The notes under the pieces were generated by a model. The model had not been told where the DNA came from, did not search any database, and saw only the letters and a list, made by a program, of their open reading frames with translations. Position numbers and translations under genes: made by a program. From Macrobrachium rosenbergii (taxonomy: Eukaryota; Arthropoda; Malacostraca; Decapoda; Palaemonidae), in contig NC_089762.1 in the NCBI RefSeq assembly GCF_040412425.1, positions 21,599,147 to 21,663,146 of the forward strand: a stretch of 64,000 nucleotides of DNA, in the 5' to 3' direction. Below, in pieces: positions 33,094 through 43,324 of the stretch; the stretch's first letter is position 1; every line of letters begins with the position of its first letter.

Positions 33094-34169
33094 TATAAAT
33101 CATTCGCAGAAAACTTACTATTCGTGGATTATTTTTTCATTTTTTTGTAGACCAATATTGTGCATTTTCATATTATTAACCCTTTAACGCCGACAGGACG
33201 TATTTTACGTCGACAAAAGTTGTCTGTCGGGTGCCAAGTGGACGTAAAATACCTTGACTACAAAAAGTTTTTTAAATATTCGTGGAAAAATACTGATAGG
33301 CCTCGTTTGCGAAAAATTTTAAATCACTCGCCTTGAGGGATGCTGGGAGTTCACGGATCGCACTGTTGTTTTGTTTACAAGCGTGACCCTGCTGCGCATG
33401 CACGAATTTCTTTCTTATCCCAAAAGAAAGCATCAGCTAACTATGCTGAAAATCTCAGAAATTCTTTAGTCACTTTGTCGTAATTTTCACACCATTTTAT
33501 ATTAGCCTTTACATAAAGTTTTATATATGAAAATGTGCACAATTTCACGTAAAATACAACAAAAAATAACTCATGGTTGTAGCTTTTATCAATTTTGATA
33601 TATTTTCATATAAATCACGATAACTGCCAAAATTTCAACCTTCGGTCAAATTTGACTGACCAGAATGGTCGAAAAATGCAATTGTAAGCCAAAACTCTTA
33701 CATTCTAGCAATATTCAATCATTTACCTTCATTTTGTAACAAACGAGAAGTCTCTAGCACAATATTTTGATTTATGGTGAATTTTTGAAGAAAACTTTTT
33801 CCTTACGTCCGCGCACGCTAACTCTGCTGAAAATCTCAGAAATTCTTTAGTCACTTTGTCGTAATCTTTGCACCGTTTTATATTAGCCGTTACATAAAGT
33901 TTTATATATGAAAAGTGTGCAATTTCATGTAAAATACAACAAAAAATAACTCATGGTTGTAGCTTTTATCAGTTTTGAAATATTTGCATATAAATCACGA
34001 TAAGTGCTAAAATTTCAACCTTGGTCAACTTTGACTTTGACCGAAATGGTAGAAAAAAATGCAATTGTAAGCTAAAACTCTTACATTCTAGTAATATTCA
34101 ATCATTTACCTTCATTTTGCAACAAACGGGAAGTCTCTAGCACAATATTTCAATTTATGGTGAATTTTT

Positions 34170-34505
34170 CAAAAATGATATTTTAATGATAAAATAAAGT
34201 TTGTTATACTTAACTGGCAGATATATATATAGCTGTATTCTCCGAATCCGACAGAATTTCAAAAACTCAGAAGGCAAAAGTGTGGCCAGGTGGTTAGTAC
34301 CCATTCCCGCCGCTGGGAGGCGGGTATCGGGAACCATTCCCATTTTCTATTCAGATTTTCTAGTGCCACTGTCTCCTGAGGGGAGGTGGGTGGGCACTAT
34401 GATTTATATATCTGCCAGGCCAAAAGTATGAACAAACTTTATTTTATCATTAAAATATCATTTTGTCCATGAGACTTACCTGCCAGATATATATATAGCT
34501 GAATC
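34170..34505 (-). repeat. E3 right ITR and internal complementary region
   Basis: The right ITR (34205-34375) shares CCGACAGAATTTCAAAAACTC, GGTTAGTACCCATTCCCGC and GGAACCATTCCCATTTTCTA with the inverse of 40375-40530. At 34441 the sequence ATTTTATCATTAAAATATCA is the exact reverse complement of the outermost right end (34175-34194). It runs directly into TCCATGAGACTTACCTGCCA, which matches the reverse complement of the outermost left end (40533-40555). The ICR thus contains both ends back to back. Confidence 0.92.
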
Positions 34506-34890
34506 CCACCATTGGAGGTGGGAAGAGACAGAATAGGATTTAGGAAACAAATAAATGTAGGCGATTGACGCCTTGGTTCCTTACCTGTTAGCATAGCTGA
34601 CTTCGTGGTTACTGTCACCCAAGCCTGCTTCTGCTTTACTAGAGTCTCCAGCAAGGTAGTGACCTATATAGCTGGTGAGTTCTAGATGATCTGTCCACGG
34701 GGGCATGACCACAAAGGGACTAGATCATATGACCATACTGAGAGGGCAAAAGGAGCAACGACCAACCACCTGACCGAGCCTATCTAAGTCATTAAACCTA
34801 ACATAGGCTAATGACTGGGACGTCCACCTCCGGTGGCCAACCCAACAACCAAAAACACAAAAAACAAGATTAAAAAATACTTCCTAACCT

Positions 34891-35940
34891 CTAAAGGATA
34901 GGATGAGTATTGCTCTCTGCCCCCAACATTGTGTCTGCGGAAACGTATGGTCCTAGCGAAGAGCAGTCTTCGTAAGTCGTCTTCACGTCCCGCAAGTAAT
35001 GTGAAGCGAACACTGAATTGCTTCGCCAGAAGGTGGTACCCAGAAGATCGTTAAGGACATGTTCTTCTGAAAGCCATGACAAGTCGCAATGGCTCTCACT
35101 TCATGAGCCTTGACTTTCAGAAGTCTCATGTTGCTGTCTTGGCAGGTAGAATGAGCCTCTTTGATTGTACTTCTTAAAAAGAATGCCATAGCATTCTTGG
35201 ACATCGGTAAGTCAGGTCTTCTAACAGAACACCACAGATTGTCCAACGGGCCTCGACTTCCTTTCGTCCTGTCTAGGTAGAATTTGAGAGCCCTGACAGG
35301 GCACAGGACTCTCTCTGATTCTTGTCCAAGAATTTCTGTCATACCCTTGATCTCAAAACTCTTGGGCCAAGGGTTTGAAGGATTTTCATTCTTGGCAAGA
35401 AACATAGGGCTTAGGGAGCATACAGCATTGAGCCCTCTAAAGCCTATGTGCTTGCTGATGGCTTGCTTCACTAACTCTCTTCGCCGTCGCCAGAGCAGTT
35501 AGGAAAATAGCCTTCCTTGTCACATTCTTGAGAGATGCCGATGAAAGAGGCTCGAATGTACTTGACATTAAAAATTTTAGAACGACATCCAGGTTCCAGG
35601 AAGGCGTCCTGGGTTGAGGCACCTTAACAGTCTCAAAGGATCTCAATAGATCGTGAAGATCCTTGTTGTCGGCTAAGTCTAGATCTCTATGTCTGAAGAC
35701 TGCCGACAGCATACTTCTATGGCCTTTAATTGTTGAGACTGCCAGCTTTTCCTTCTCTCGGAGATGAAGCAGGAAGTCTGCTATCTGCGGCACAGAGGTC
35801 GTGGTTGAGGAAATCCCTTCGCTTCTGCACCATTTCCTGAAATTGGCCCACTTAGATTGGTATACCACATTGGAGGAGGGTCTCCTGGCGTTGGCGATAC
35901 CCCTTGCCACTGCTCTCGAAAACCCCCTCGCTCTTGCCAA
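34891..35940 (-). pseudogene. Tyrosine recombinase of E3 (frame breaks)
   Basis: This recombinase would insert the circular cDNA. The N-terminal DNA-binding half (35940-35470) reads VVYQSKWANFRKWCRSEGIS and ends in ALATAKRVSE with the first catalytic Arg (about 35478). The second frame (35471-35060) has MFLAKNENPSNPWPKSFE, the RALKFYLDRT phrase and KAHEVRAIAT, the His-x-x-Arg box (about 35105-35096). The third frame supplies FASHYLRDVKT with the nucleophile Tyr near 34998. All four catalytic residues are present, but frame shifts near 35470 and 35060 separate them. Its start overlaps an unusually long open frame from gag. Confidence 0.88.
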
Positions 35941-36025
35941 CTTTGTGATAGTCTGAATGCAGTTAGACTCAGAGCGGGAGGTTTTTGTGATACCTTTCGA
36001 AATGGGGCTGCCTGAGCAGATCTAC

Positions 36026-37696
36026 TCAGGGGAAGCGTTCTTGGGAAGTCCACCAGGAAGGCCATGACCTCTGTGAACCATTCTGCCGCTGGCCAAAGGG
36101 GGCGATCAACGTCATCCTCGTCCCTTCCGACGCTGAAAACTTCCTGATTACCTCCCCCAGAATCTTGAAGGGAGGAAAGGCGTAGAGATCCATTCCCTTC
36201 CAGTCCCAGAGGAGGGCATCTACTGCTACTGCTCCTGGATCTAGAATGGGAGAGCAGTATAGCGGAGCCTCTTTGTCCTGGACGTCGCCAAAGAGATCCA
36301 CCAAGGGACGTCCCCATAACCTCCACAGCTCCTGACACACCTCCTCGTGAAGGGTCCACTCGGTAGGCAGAAGTTGACGCTGCCGACTGAGAAGGTCCGC
36401 ACGGATATTCTCCACTCCTGCCACGAATCTCGTAAGGATCGTGATCCCCGAGCATGGGCCCAAAGCAGGATTTCCTTGCCAGGACGAACAGGGACCGGGA
36501 GCGAGTTCCTCCTGTTTCTTGAGGTATGCCAGGGCTGTGGTGTTGTCTGAATTTACTTGTACCACTCGGCCTGATACTTGGCTCTCGAAGAATTGCAGGG
36601 CCAGCAGGATCGCCCCTAATTCCTTGAGATTGATGTGCCAGGACACCTGTTCCCCTCTCCAGGTGCCTGACACTTCCTCCCCTCCTAGTGCTGCTCCCCA
36701 TCCCTCCCTGGACGCGTCGGAAAACAACACTAGGTCGGGACTCAGAAGGCGTAGAGAAACCCCTTCTGCCAACCTCGAGGGGTCGAGCCACCACCTCGGG
36801 TGATTCTTGACAACAGGAGAGATCTTCAGGGTCTCCTCTAGATCCTCCTTGTCTATCCAGTTTTCCGTCAGGAAAAACTGGAGCGGTCTGAGATGAAGTC
36901 TTCCCAGGGAAACAAACTTCTCCAGCGAGGAAATGGTCCCCAGCAAACTCATCCATTCCCTCACCGAGCATGTCTCCTTCCCCAGGAAGGATGAGACTTT
37001 TCCTAAGCCTTGAAGCTGACGTTCCTGGGATGGAAAAGCTCGAAAAGCCACTGAATCCATCTGAATCCCCAGATACACGATGGACTGTGTCGGGATCAGA
37101 TGGGAATTTTCTTCGTTCACTAGAAGTCCTAGGGACTTCGTCAACTCTAAAGTCGATTTCAGGTCCTCCAGACACTTTGACTGTGAAGAGGCTCGGATGA
37201 GCCAATCGTCCAGGTAAAGAGAGATATGAATACCCGCCAAGTGAAGCCATCTCGCCACATTTCTCATGATAATCGTGAAGATCATGGGAGCTGTGCTTAG
37301 CCCGAAGCAAAGAGCTCTGAACTGAAACACTCTTCCCCCTAGTACAAACCTCAGGTACTTCCTCGACTGGGGATGTATCGGGACGTGAAAGTAAGCGTCC
37401 TGTAAGTCCAGAGAGACCATCCAATCTCCTGGTCTTAATGCTCCTAGAACAGACTGGGACGTCTCCATCGTGAACTTTTCCTTCACTACGAATCGGTTCA
37501 GTCTGCTGACATCTAGGACTGGTCTCCATCCTCCCGACTGCTTCGGAACTATGAACAGTCGGTTGTAGAATCCTGGGGAGTCTAGCTCCAGGACTTGCTC
37601 CACAGCTCTTTTTTCGAGCATTTGCTCCAAAAGCTCGAACAGGATCTGTTGCTTCTCTTGATGGTAGGAGGGCGACAGATCCTGGGCGACGTGCAC
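36026..37696 (-). CDS. RT-RNase H polyprotein of E3, intact frame
   Basis: A 556-codon open frame. RT: LFIVPKQSGGWRPVLDVSRL (about residues 48-67), VSLDLQDAYFHVPI (box A with catalytic Asp), FRALCFGLSTAPMIFT, and LYLDDWLIRA (box C with both Asp residues). RNase H: LVLFSDASREGWGAALGG (Asp), WHINLKELGAILLAL (Glu), VNSDNTTALAYL (Asp) and VAGVENIRADLLSRQ (Asp). The tail has PLVDLFGDVQDKEAPLYCSP and LYAFPPFKILG, the DIRS-specific C-terminal region. A start at 37696 is nominal, since the frame may be entered from gag. It makes cDNA and removes RNA. It is the only undamaged enzyme frame in the window, although the gag and YR around it are broken. Confidence 0.9.
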   Translation of the reverse strand: MHVAQDLSPSYHQEKQQILFELLEQMLEKRAVEQVLELDSPGFYNRLFIVPKQSGGWRPVLDVSRLNRFVVKEKFTMETSQSVLGALRPGDWMVSLDLQDAYFHVPIHPQSRKYLRFVLGGRVFQFRALCFGLSTAPMIFTIIMRNVARWLHLAGIHISLYLDDWLIRASSQSKCLEDLKSTLELTKSLGLLVNEENSHLIPTQSIVYLGIQMDSVAFRAFPSQERQLQGLGKVSSFLGKETCSVREWMSLLGTISSLEKFVSLGRLHLRPLQFFLTENWIDKEDLEETLKISPVVKNHPRWWLDPSRLAEGVSLRLLSPDLVLFSDASREGWGAALGGEEVSGTWRGEQVSWHINLKELGAILLALQFFESQVSGRVVQVNSDNTTALAYLKKQEELAPGPCSSWQGNPALGPCSGITILTRFVAGVENIRADLLSRQRQLLPTEWTLHEEVCQELWRLWGRPLVDLFGDVQDKEAPLYCSPILDPGAVAVDALLWDWKGMDLYAFPPFKILGEVIRKFSASEGTRMTLIAPFGQRQNGSQRSWPSWWTSQERFP

Positions 37697-40221
37697 AGGG
37701 GTGGCGAGTCAGAGAAAGGGGATCTTGTATCCTCTCTCGAGAACTTTGAGGACCAGGTGTCTGCCCTCTTGCTCTCCAGGCTCCCGCAAACGAAAGAAGC
37801 CTGGCTCCCACCGGTGTCTGGAGGCGCTGTAAATCACTTCTTGCCCCTAGGTTTTGATGGGGCTGCGCCTCTGGAAAAACCTCTTCCTCGGGAGACGATC
37901 TCGAGGAAGAAGCTCCTCCACGAAAGGGCTTCTTCTTCTTGGAGGTCGGACCCGACGACGACGTCGAAGGGACTGCTGGGCGCCTTGACGAGTGGGCCAA
38001 GAGGTCTTGAGTGGCCTTCTCCTTCAAGCTAGCAGCGAGGTCCTTGATTAAAGACTGGGGGAAGAGATGGGTCGACAAAGGGGCGAACAGCAATTCTGCC
38101 CTCTGTGACGGAGAAACTGACTTAGAAGTAAAGTTACAGTACAAGGCCCTCTTCTTCAAGAGGCCCGTACAAAAGTGGGAAGCCAGTTCCTCTGAGCCAT
38201 CCCTGACGGCCTTGTCCATGCAGTTCAACACGCTGGACAGCTCCCCCAGGCTGATCAAGTTGGGACTTCTAAGCTTGACATCCAAAGCTCCCAAACACCA
38301 GTCCAAGAAATTGAAGACCTCCATGGTACGGAATAGTCCCTTCAAATGATGGTCCGTCTCAGACATAGTCCATGACACCTTGGCTGCAGACAGGAGGGAC
38401 CTTCTAGGTGTGTCGACTAAGCTGGCGAAATCTCCCTGGGACGACGAAGGAACTCTTGAGCAGACGCCCTCTCCGGTCTCGTACCACATACCTACCTTGC
38501 CGCTAAGCTTGGACGGAGGCAGGGCAAAAGAAGTCTTGCCTTGGGTCTTCCTTTCCTCCATCCAGGTGTTAACCTTCTTGAAGGCCTTCTTCGTAGCAAG
38601 AGATGAAGTCATTTTAACAAACCCCGGCGCTCTCCTCGTCTTGGACGAAGCTAACTGCGAAGGAGGAGAGAGAGGAGCCGAGGGTTTGAACTTGTCACCG
38701 AACAAGTCCTTAAGAAGACCGGCCAACACCTGGTAGTCGGTAGACGAAGAAGCAGGAGGTTGTTCAAGGTCTGCAGGCTCCGACTCGCCAGAGACTTCTC
38801 CCTCTACAATGGGAGAAACCAGAGAGTCTCCCAAGACCTTGGGAGAACGAAGGCCTTGCGGCCCAACACGCAGGAGGGATCTTCTCTTCCCCGCAGTCTT
38901 TGAATGCTCTGGAGCGTCACGGCGAGCAACCAAAGAGGCGTCCTGACGAGCGTCCTGACAAGCGTCCATCCGGGCGTCCAGCCTAGCGTCCAGCCGAGCG
39001 TCCTGCACAGTAGCGAGAGGAGCGTCCTGACGAGCAGCTACTGAGGTGTCTAGGATAGCTGCTTGCGGAGCGTCACGCTGCAGACGAACGTCATGATGGC
39101 GATCCAGCGAGCTGAGAATGACAGGGCGATGAAGCAGGTGACGGAGACGACGAAAAAGGCGCAGGAGAGGGGGACTTTCTGGACCTCTTGATAGGCAGCC
39201 TCGAGTCCTTGCGACTACGACGCGGCTCTGCTTCCCTCTCTGCAAGGAGAGAAGCCAACTGACGTTGCATATCCAGCAGGATTTTCTTGGAGGGAGAGGT
39301 CTCCTTCTCGGGGGAAGAGCTGATCCTGTGAGAAGACGAGGGGCGAGGGGACGCCTTCTTCCTCCTCACGGGAGTTAAAACAGCTCTCTCCCTGGAGCGA
39401 CTGGGGCGCTCAAAAACGTCCTCCTCTGAAGACGTCCTGGTCCTCTTCTGTGGCGGGAAAGCGTCGAAACACCCTGATGACGGTGAAACAATGCCTTGAG
39501 AAAGAGGACGTGAAGCGTCCTCTTCTCTGAAGCTTCTCTTCAGCGGGCGAGAGTCCTTCCGAGAGATCCACCCCTTGCGCAGGGAGGACACCTTGGAGGA
39601 CGAGAAGCAGTCCTTAAGGATACGTGCATGCACACGATCCTTGGCAGCCTGGGAAGTGACAACAGGTCCTGCCGAAGGGACGCCAGATCGGTGGGAAGTC
39701 CCCGTAACCCTCTTACGGCTTTCAACTTGCCCCCTCCCTGAGTCCTGGGAGTCCGGCAGAGGTCCAGGCCTAGAAGCGTTATGGGGCCGATCTGACGCCC
39801 CCTCCACAACACTAGGGGGATCACTACACTTCACTGCACTTTGAAGCGACGTCACTTTTGATTCCAGAGCACGGATGGTGTTCATAATCTCCGTCAGGGC
39901 CATACCCTCCGCAGACACAACCTCAGGGCCCGAAGGCAAAACCACAGGGATAGGTGAAACTATGTCTATAATTGGGTTATCAGGAGAGGAATTAGTACCC
40001 TGACTCTTACAAACACTCCTGGAGGAGGACCTCCTGATCCTGTCACCCTCCAACTTGCATCCGACAAAGTCTCACACTCCTTGCAGCGATCATTAATCAA
40101 GCAAACATGCCCCCTACACCTCATACAAACAGTGAGGGTCTATCAAAGCTTTCGGTAGCCTCACCTTACACTCATTCACACAACATACTCTAAAGCTAGC
40201 AGAACTAGATCCAGACATCAT
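37697..40221 (-). pseudogene. Gag-like ORF1 of E3
   Basis: ATG at 40221 opens MMSGSSSASFRVCCVNECK. A Cys-rich stretch follows (in a shifted frame TVCMRCRGHVC then DRCKEC), which suggests a metal-binding N-terminal domain. Two small compensating indels (near 40135 and 40045) bring the frame back to the 320-codon stretch 40053-39091, which is Ser/Arg/Lys-rich. A further shift near 39100-39245 leads into a second frame with GLLKDLFGDKFKPSAPLS and FNFLDWCLGALDVKLRSPNL, then a Ser/Lys-rich tail ending near 37900. A 12 bp repeat codes for Asp-Ala-Arg-rich runs (38925-39085). Capsid function is inferred from position and from the same layout in E1/E2. Confidence 0.65.
38925..39085 (-). repeat. Imperfect GCGTCCTGACGA minisatellite in E3 gag
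   Basis: Units such as GCGTCCTGACGA and GCGTCCAGCC follow each other with substitutions over about 160 bp. On the coding strand they give repeated Gln-Asp-Ala-Arg and Leu-Asp-Ala-Arg motifs, including ARLDARLDARMDACQDARQD. Confidence 0.75.
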
Positions 40222-40374
40222 CCAAAGAGCAATCAAGAGCAAATTCAAAAACAGTCCACAAAAAGCGTATGCCAATCCACAATCCCAAGTCAAAAACCAA
40301 AAGTCAAAGAGAATACTTAAGTGTAAACAACGAGTTAACGAAATCCAAAGACGGAGGTACTGAAAACAGATGTT

Positions 40375-40560
40375 GACAGTACCGGCGACAGAGAAAATCT
40401 GAATAGAAAATGGGAATGGTTCCCGATACCCGCCTCCCAGCAGCGGGAATGGGTACTAACCACCTGGCCACACTGCGTGTGCCGCGAGTTTTTGAAATTC
40501 TGTCGGATTTGGAGAATACAGCTATATATATATCTGACAGGTAAGTCTCATGAACAAAAA
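40375..40560 (-). repeat. E3 left inverted terminal repeat
   Basis: This is the inverse of 34205-34375 with few differences. It contains GAGTTTTTGAAATTCTGTCG and AATACAGCTATATATATAT. The outermost part, CAGGTAAGTCTCATGAACA, reappears as its complement in the ICR at 34461-34485. Confidence 0.9.
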
Positions 40561-40599
40561 ACTTTTTCCTTACATCCGCGCTAACTCTGCTGAAAATCT

Positions 40600-40955
40600 T
40601 GTAAGAGCCTGACGCTGTCTCTTCCAAACACGTGTGTGTTCATGTGTTCGTCGTCCATCGGAGTGGACAAGACAACAAGAGCATCTCGTTTTCTTTCTCT
40701 AAAGGAATGCGATTTCAACCATAAAATATTTCCGTCTGTTCTTCCCTAACCATTGTTGTCTTGATGTATGTACAATCACTACTACTTGCATTGCCATGCA
40801 AGGTTTCTAATCATGTACGCAATGTTCCAACGAATCTTCTGTATCAAACTGTGTGTATGTTTCTGTTTGTGAAGACGCCAAATGTCTCGCCACTCCGATG
40901 GACGACGAACACACGAACACACACGTGTTTGGAAGAGACGGCGTCAGGCTCTTAC
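40600..40955. mobile_element. Foldback-type MITE with ~67 bp inverted arms
   Basis: The left arm (40601-40668) starts GTAAGAGCCTGACGCTGTCT and the right arm (40888-40955) ends GACGGCGTCAGGCTCTTAC. The arms match over about 67 bases with two mismatches. The insertion splits the array phrase GCTGAAAATCTCAGAAATTC, leaving a 4-5 bp duplication (AATCT on both sides). The centre (40669-40887) is non-coding. The superfamily is not clear. Confidence 0.85.
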
Positions 40956-42118
40956 AATCTCAGAAATTCTTTAGTCACTTTGTTGTAATTTTTGCACCAT
41001 TTTATATTAGCCGTTACATAAAGTTTTATATATGAAAATGTGTGCAATTTCATGTATAATACAACAAAATATAACTCATGGTTGTAGCTTTTGTCAATTT
41101 TGACATATTTTCATATAAATCACGATAAGTGCCAAAATTTCAACCTTCGGTCAACTTTGACTCGACCGAGATTGTCGAAAAATGCAATTGTAAGCCAAAA
41201 CTCTTACATTCTAGTAAATTTCAATCATTTACCTTCATTTTGCAACAAACGAGAAGTCTCTTGCACAATATTTGATTTATGGTGAATTTTTGAAAAAAAC
41301 ATTTTCCTTACGTCCACACGCGCTAACTCTGCTGAAAATCTCAGAAATTCTTTAGTCACTTTGTCGTAATTTTTGCACCATTTTATATTAGCCGTTAGAT
41401 AACGTTTTATATATGTAAATGTGCACAATTTCATGTAGAATACAACAAAAAATAACTCATGGTTGTAGCTTTTATCAGTTTTGAAATATTTTCATATAAA
41501 TCACGATAAGTGCCGAAATTTCAACCTTTGGTCAACTTTGACTCGACCGAAATGGTTGAAACATGCAATTGTAAGCTAAAACTCTTACATTCTAGTAATA
41601 TTCAATCATTTACCTTCATTTTGCAACAAACGAGAAGTCTCTAGCACAATATTTCAATTTATGGTGAATTTTTGAAAAAAACTTTTTTATGTCCGCACGT
41701 TACGAATTCATGCATCATTTTGTGATAATATTTTCTCTGTGTTGCTTTGATCGTTTTACAATTTGTTATATACCAAAGTCATCGCAATTTAGTGTAAAAT
41801 ACAAAGAAAAAAAATAACTCATTAGCTTTAACCGTTTTGCTCACAGCGCGATTTGTATACAATTATGAAATTTTTTTTCACGCTGTCATATATTCCAATA
41901 TTTATATATGATAATGATATTTTTTTTTATTTCTGATGGTTGCATACTAAACTTCAGGCAATAAGAAAAAAAGGAGCCAAAAATGAACTCTTAATCTTAA
42001 AAACTAAGTGCGCTGTGATTTTTTGAAAAACTTTCTTTCCACTTCGGCGCTAACTCTCAAACCCTGTCGGCATACAGCAGACACTTTTGTAAATAGAGGC
42101 TCGGCATTTAAGGGTTAA

Positions 42119-42290
42119 TGTAATAACATTAAATAATAATGTACAGTAATAATAATACTACAGTACATAATAGCAATCAGATTAAATAATAGCAGTACAG
42201 TAATATTAAATAAGATTATTAAATAATAATAATACGTAATATACTCTGGGTACCTGTCATAATAATACATACTAATAATAAGATTAAATC
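42119..42290. repeat. AT-rich TAA/AATAAT simple repeat
   Basis: Irregular runs of AATAATAAT, TACAGTAATA and TTAAATAATAA between element C and the minus-strand Tigger copy. No gene is seen. Confidence 0.6.
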
Positions 42291-42945
42291 TAACGGGTAC
42301 TCACTGGTGATGAGTGTTGATTATACATGACGATGATGAATTAGCTGTGCAGTCCAATGAATGACGAAGATATGACTGCACAGCAAAGTAGAGGAGTTAC
42401 ATCTCCTCTGAGGGCACCTCTTCCCCTTCTTCAGGAGGTGCTTCGTCAGGGGTTTTGGGAGGCACCACCTTGTTGAGGTAATTGAACATGTCCACAAAGG
42501 TGTTACGATAGGGGTGCATCGGTTCACTAAGGCCACTGAAAAAATTTCTGGCTATTTCCTCAAAATTATCCCATGACTCTATCATTGTCTGCAGCTGCCT
42601 GACTTTAAGAATTTTGTACAGACCAAGAAATTCTTCAAAATCTTGGTCCGTCGGTGGGATAGAGAGTACATGAACAAAGGTGGCGAGTTCTTCTCCAGCA
42701 AGGGCCTTCCCAAGCATTCTACCATCTTCATATTCCTTCTCGATGAAGGCAACGGCACTTAATGTAAGGCCATAATGGGCTGCTATTTCTGTGACTTTTG
42801 CCCTCTCTTAATGTAACAATCATGTCTACCTTCTCCTTGAGTGTCATGATCTTCCTCTGGCACTTAGGCTCTTTGCCAGAAGCCTTAGAAGAAGCGAGAC
42901 GTTTAGGAGGCATCTTTGGGAACAATTCAAAAAGATACGCAAATC
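42291..42945 (-). pseudogene. Deletion derivative of a Tigger/pogo transposase
   Basis: On the minus strand ATG at 42913 opens MPPKRLASSKASGKEPKCQR and continues into a CENP-B/psq-type helix-turn-helix (MTLKEKVDMIVTLREGK, then in a shifted frame VTEIAAHYGLTLSAVAFIE). The sequence then jumps directly to a C-terminal acidic region (42717-42397: LATFVHVLSIPPTDQDFEEF, ending PDEAPPEEGEEVPSEEM). The same N-terminus and acidic C-terminus bracket about 1.5 kb of DDE domain in the plus-strand copy at 44934-46692. So this copy has lost the catalytic core. A one-base break lies near 42795. Confidence 0.8.
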
Positions 42946-43324
42946 TGCACCGATATGTATGTACACGACACTCGACCTCTAGAGGAATACACAGTGAACT
43001 GAGATGCTGGCCAGAGATGCTGGGTCATTTGTGCTACAGTGTACATATGTAAATACAGAGTACTGCACATAACAACATTGATATTCTGTGCATAGTGTAC
43101 ATTTTATAGATAGTATTTTGTTGTGTTGTAAAATGATTTTGAAATATCAAAGTGTTTCAAGATGATATATAGTACGTAGGGCATATCTAAAATACGAAGG
43201 GACTTGTGAACTATGTACTAAGTGTCATGAAGCAAGAATCATTCCAGGTTCTTTCAAACTCCAAACAACAATGTTTCAACACCATCAATTGAAATGTGGG
43301 AAACAAATATAAAAAGAAACTCTC

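Larger units (their letters stand above)
34170..40560 (-). mobile_element. DIRS-like YR retrotransposon E3 (nearly complete)
   Basis: A 6.4 kb minus-strand element with both ITRs, an ICR, gag, an intact RT-RNase H frame and YR. It interrupts one monomer of the ~380 bp array: TTTATGGTGAATTTTTC at 34155-34170 continues as ACTTTTTCCTTAC at 40561, and the uninterrupted monomer reads straight across. No target duplication beyond shared A bases is visible. This fits the recombinase-based insertion of DIRS-like elements. The Gly/Ser/Arg-rich, GC-richer coding sequence contrasts with the AT-rich host array. Confidence 0.9.
33180..42114 (+). mobile_element. PiggyBac-type element C, split by E3 and a foldback element
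   Basis: The left end CCCTTTAACGCCGACAGG and right end GGCATTTAAGGG are flanked by TTAA at 33176-33179 and 42115-42118. The remaining own sequence is 33180-34169 and 40561-42114 less the foldback element. The ~380 bp unit is seen at 33643 and 34013 and again at 41138 and 41519. The unique right-end region (41690-42114) matches those of A and B. The left 280 bp (33190-33470) differs from A and B. It is non-coding. Confidence 0.75.
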
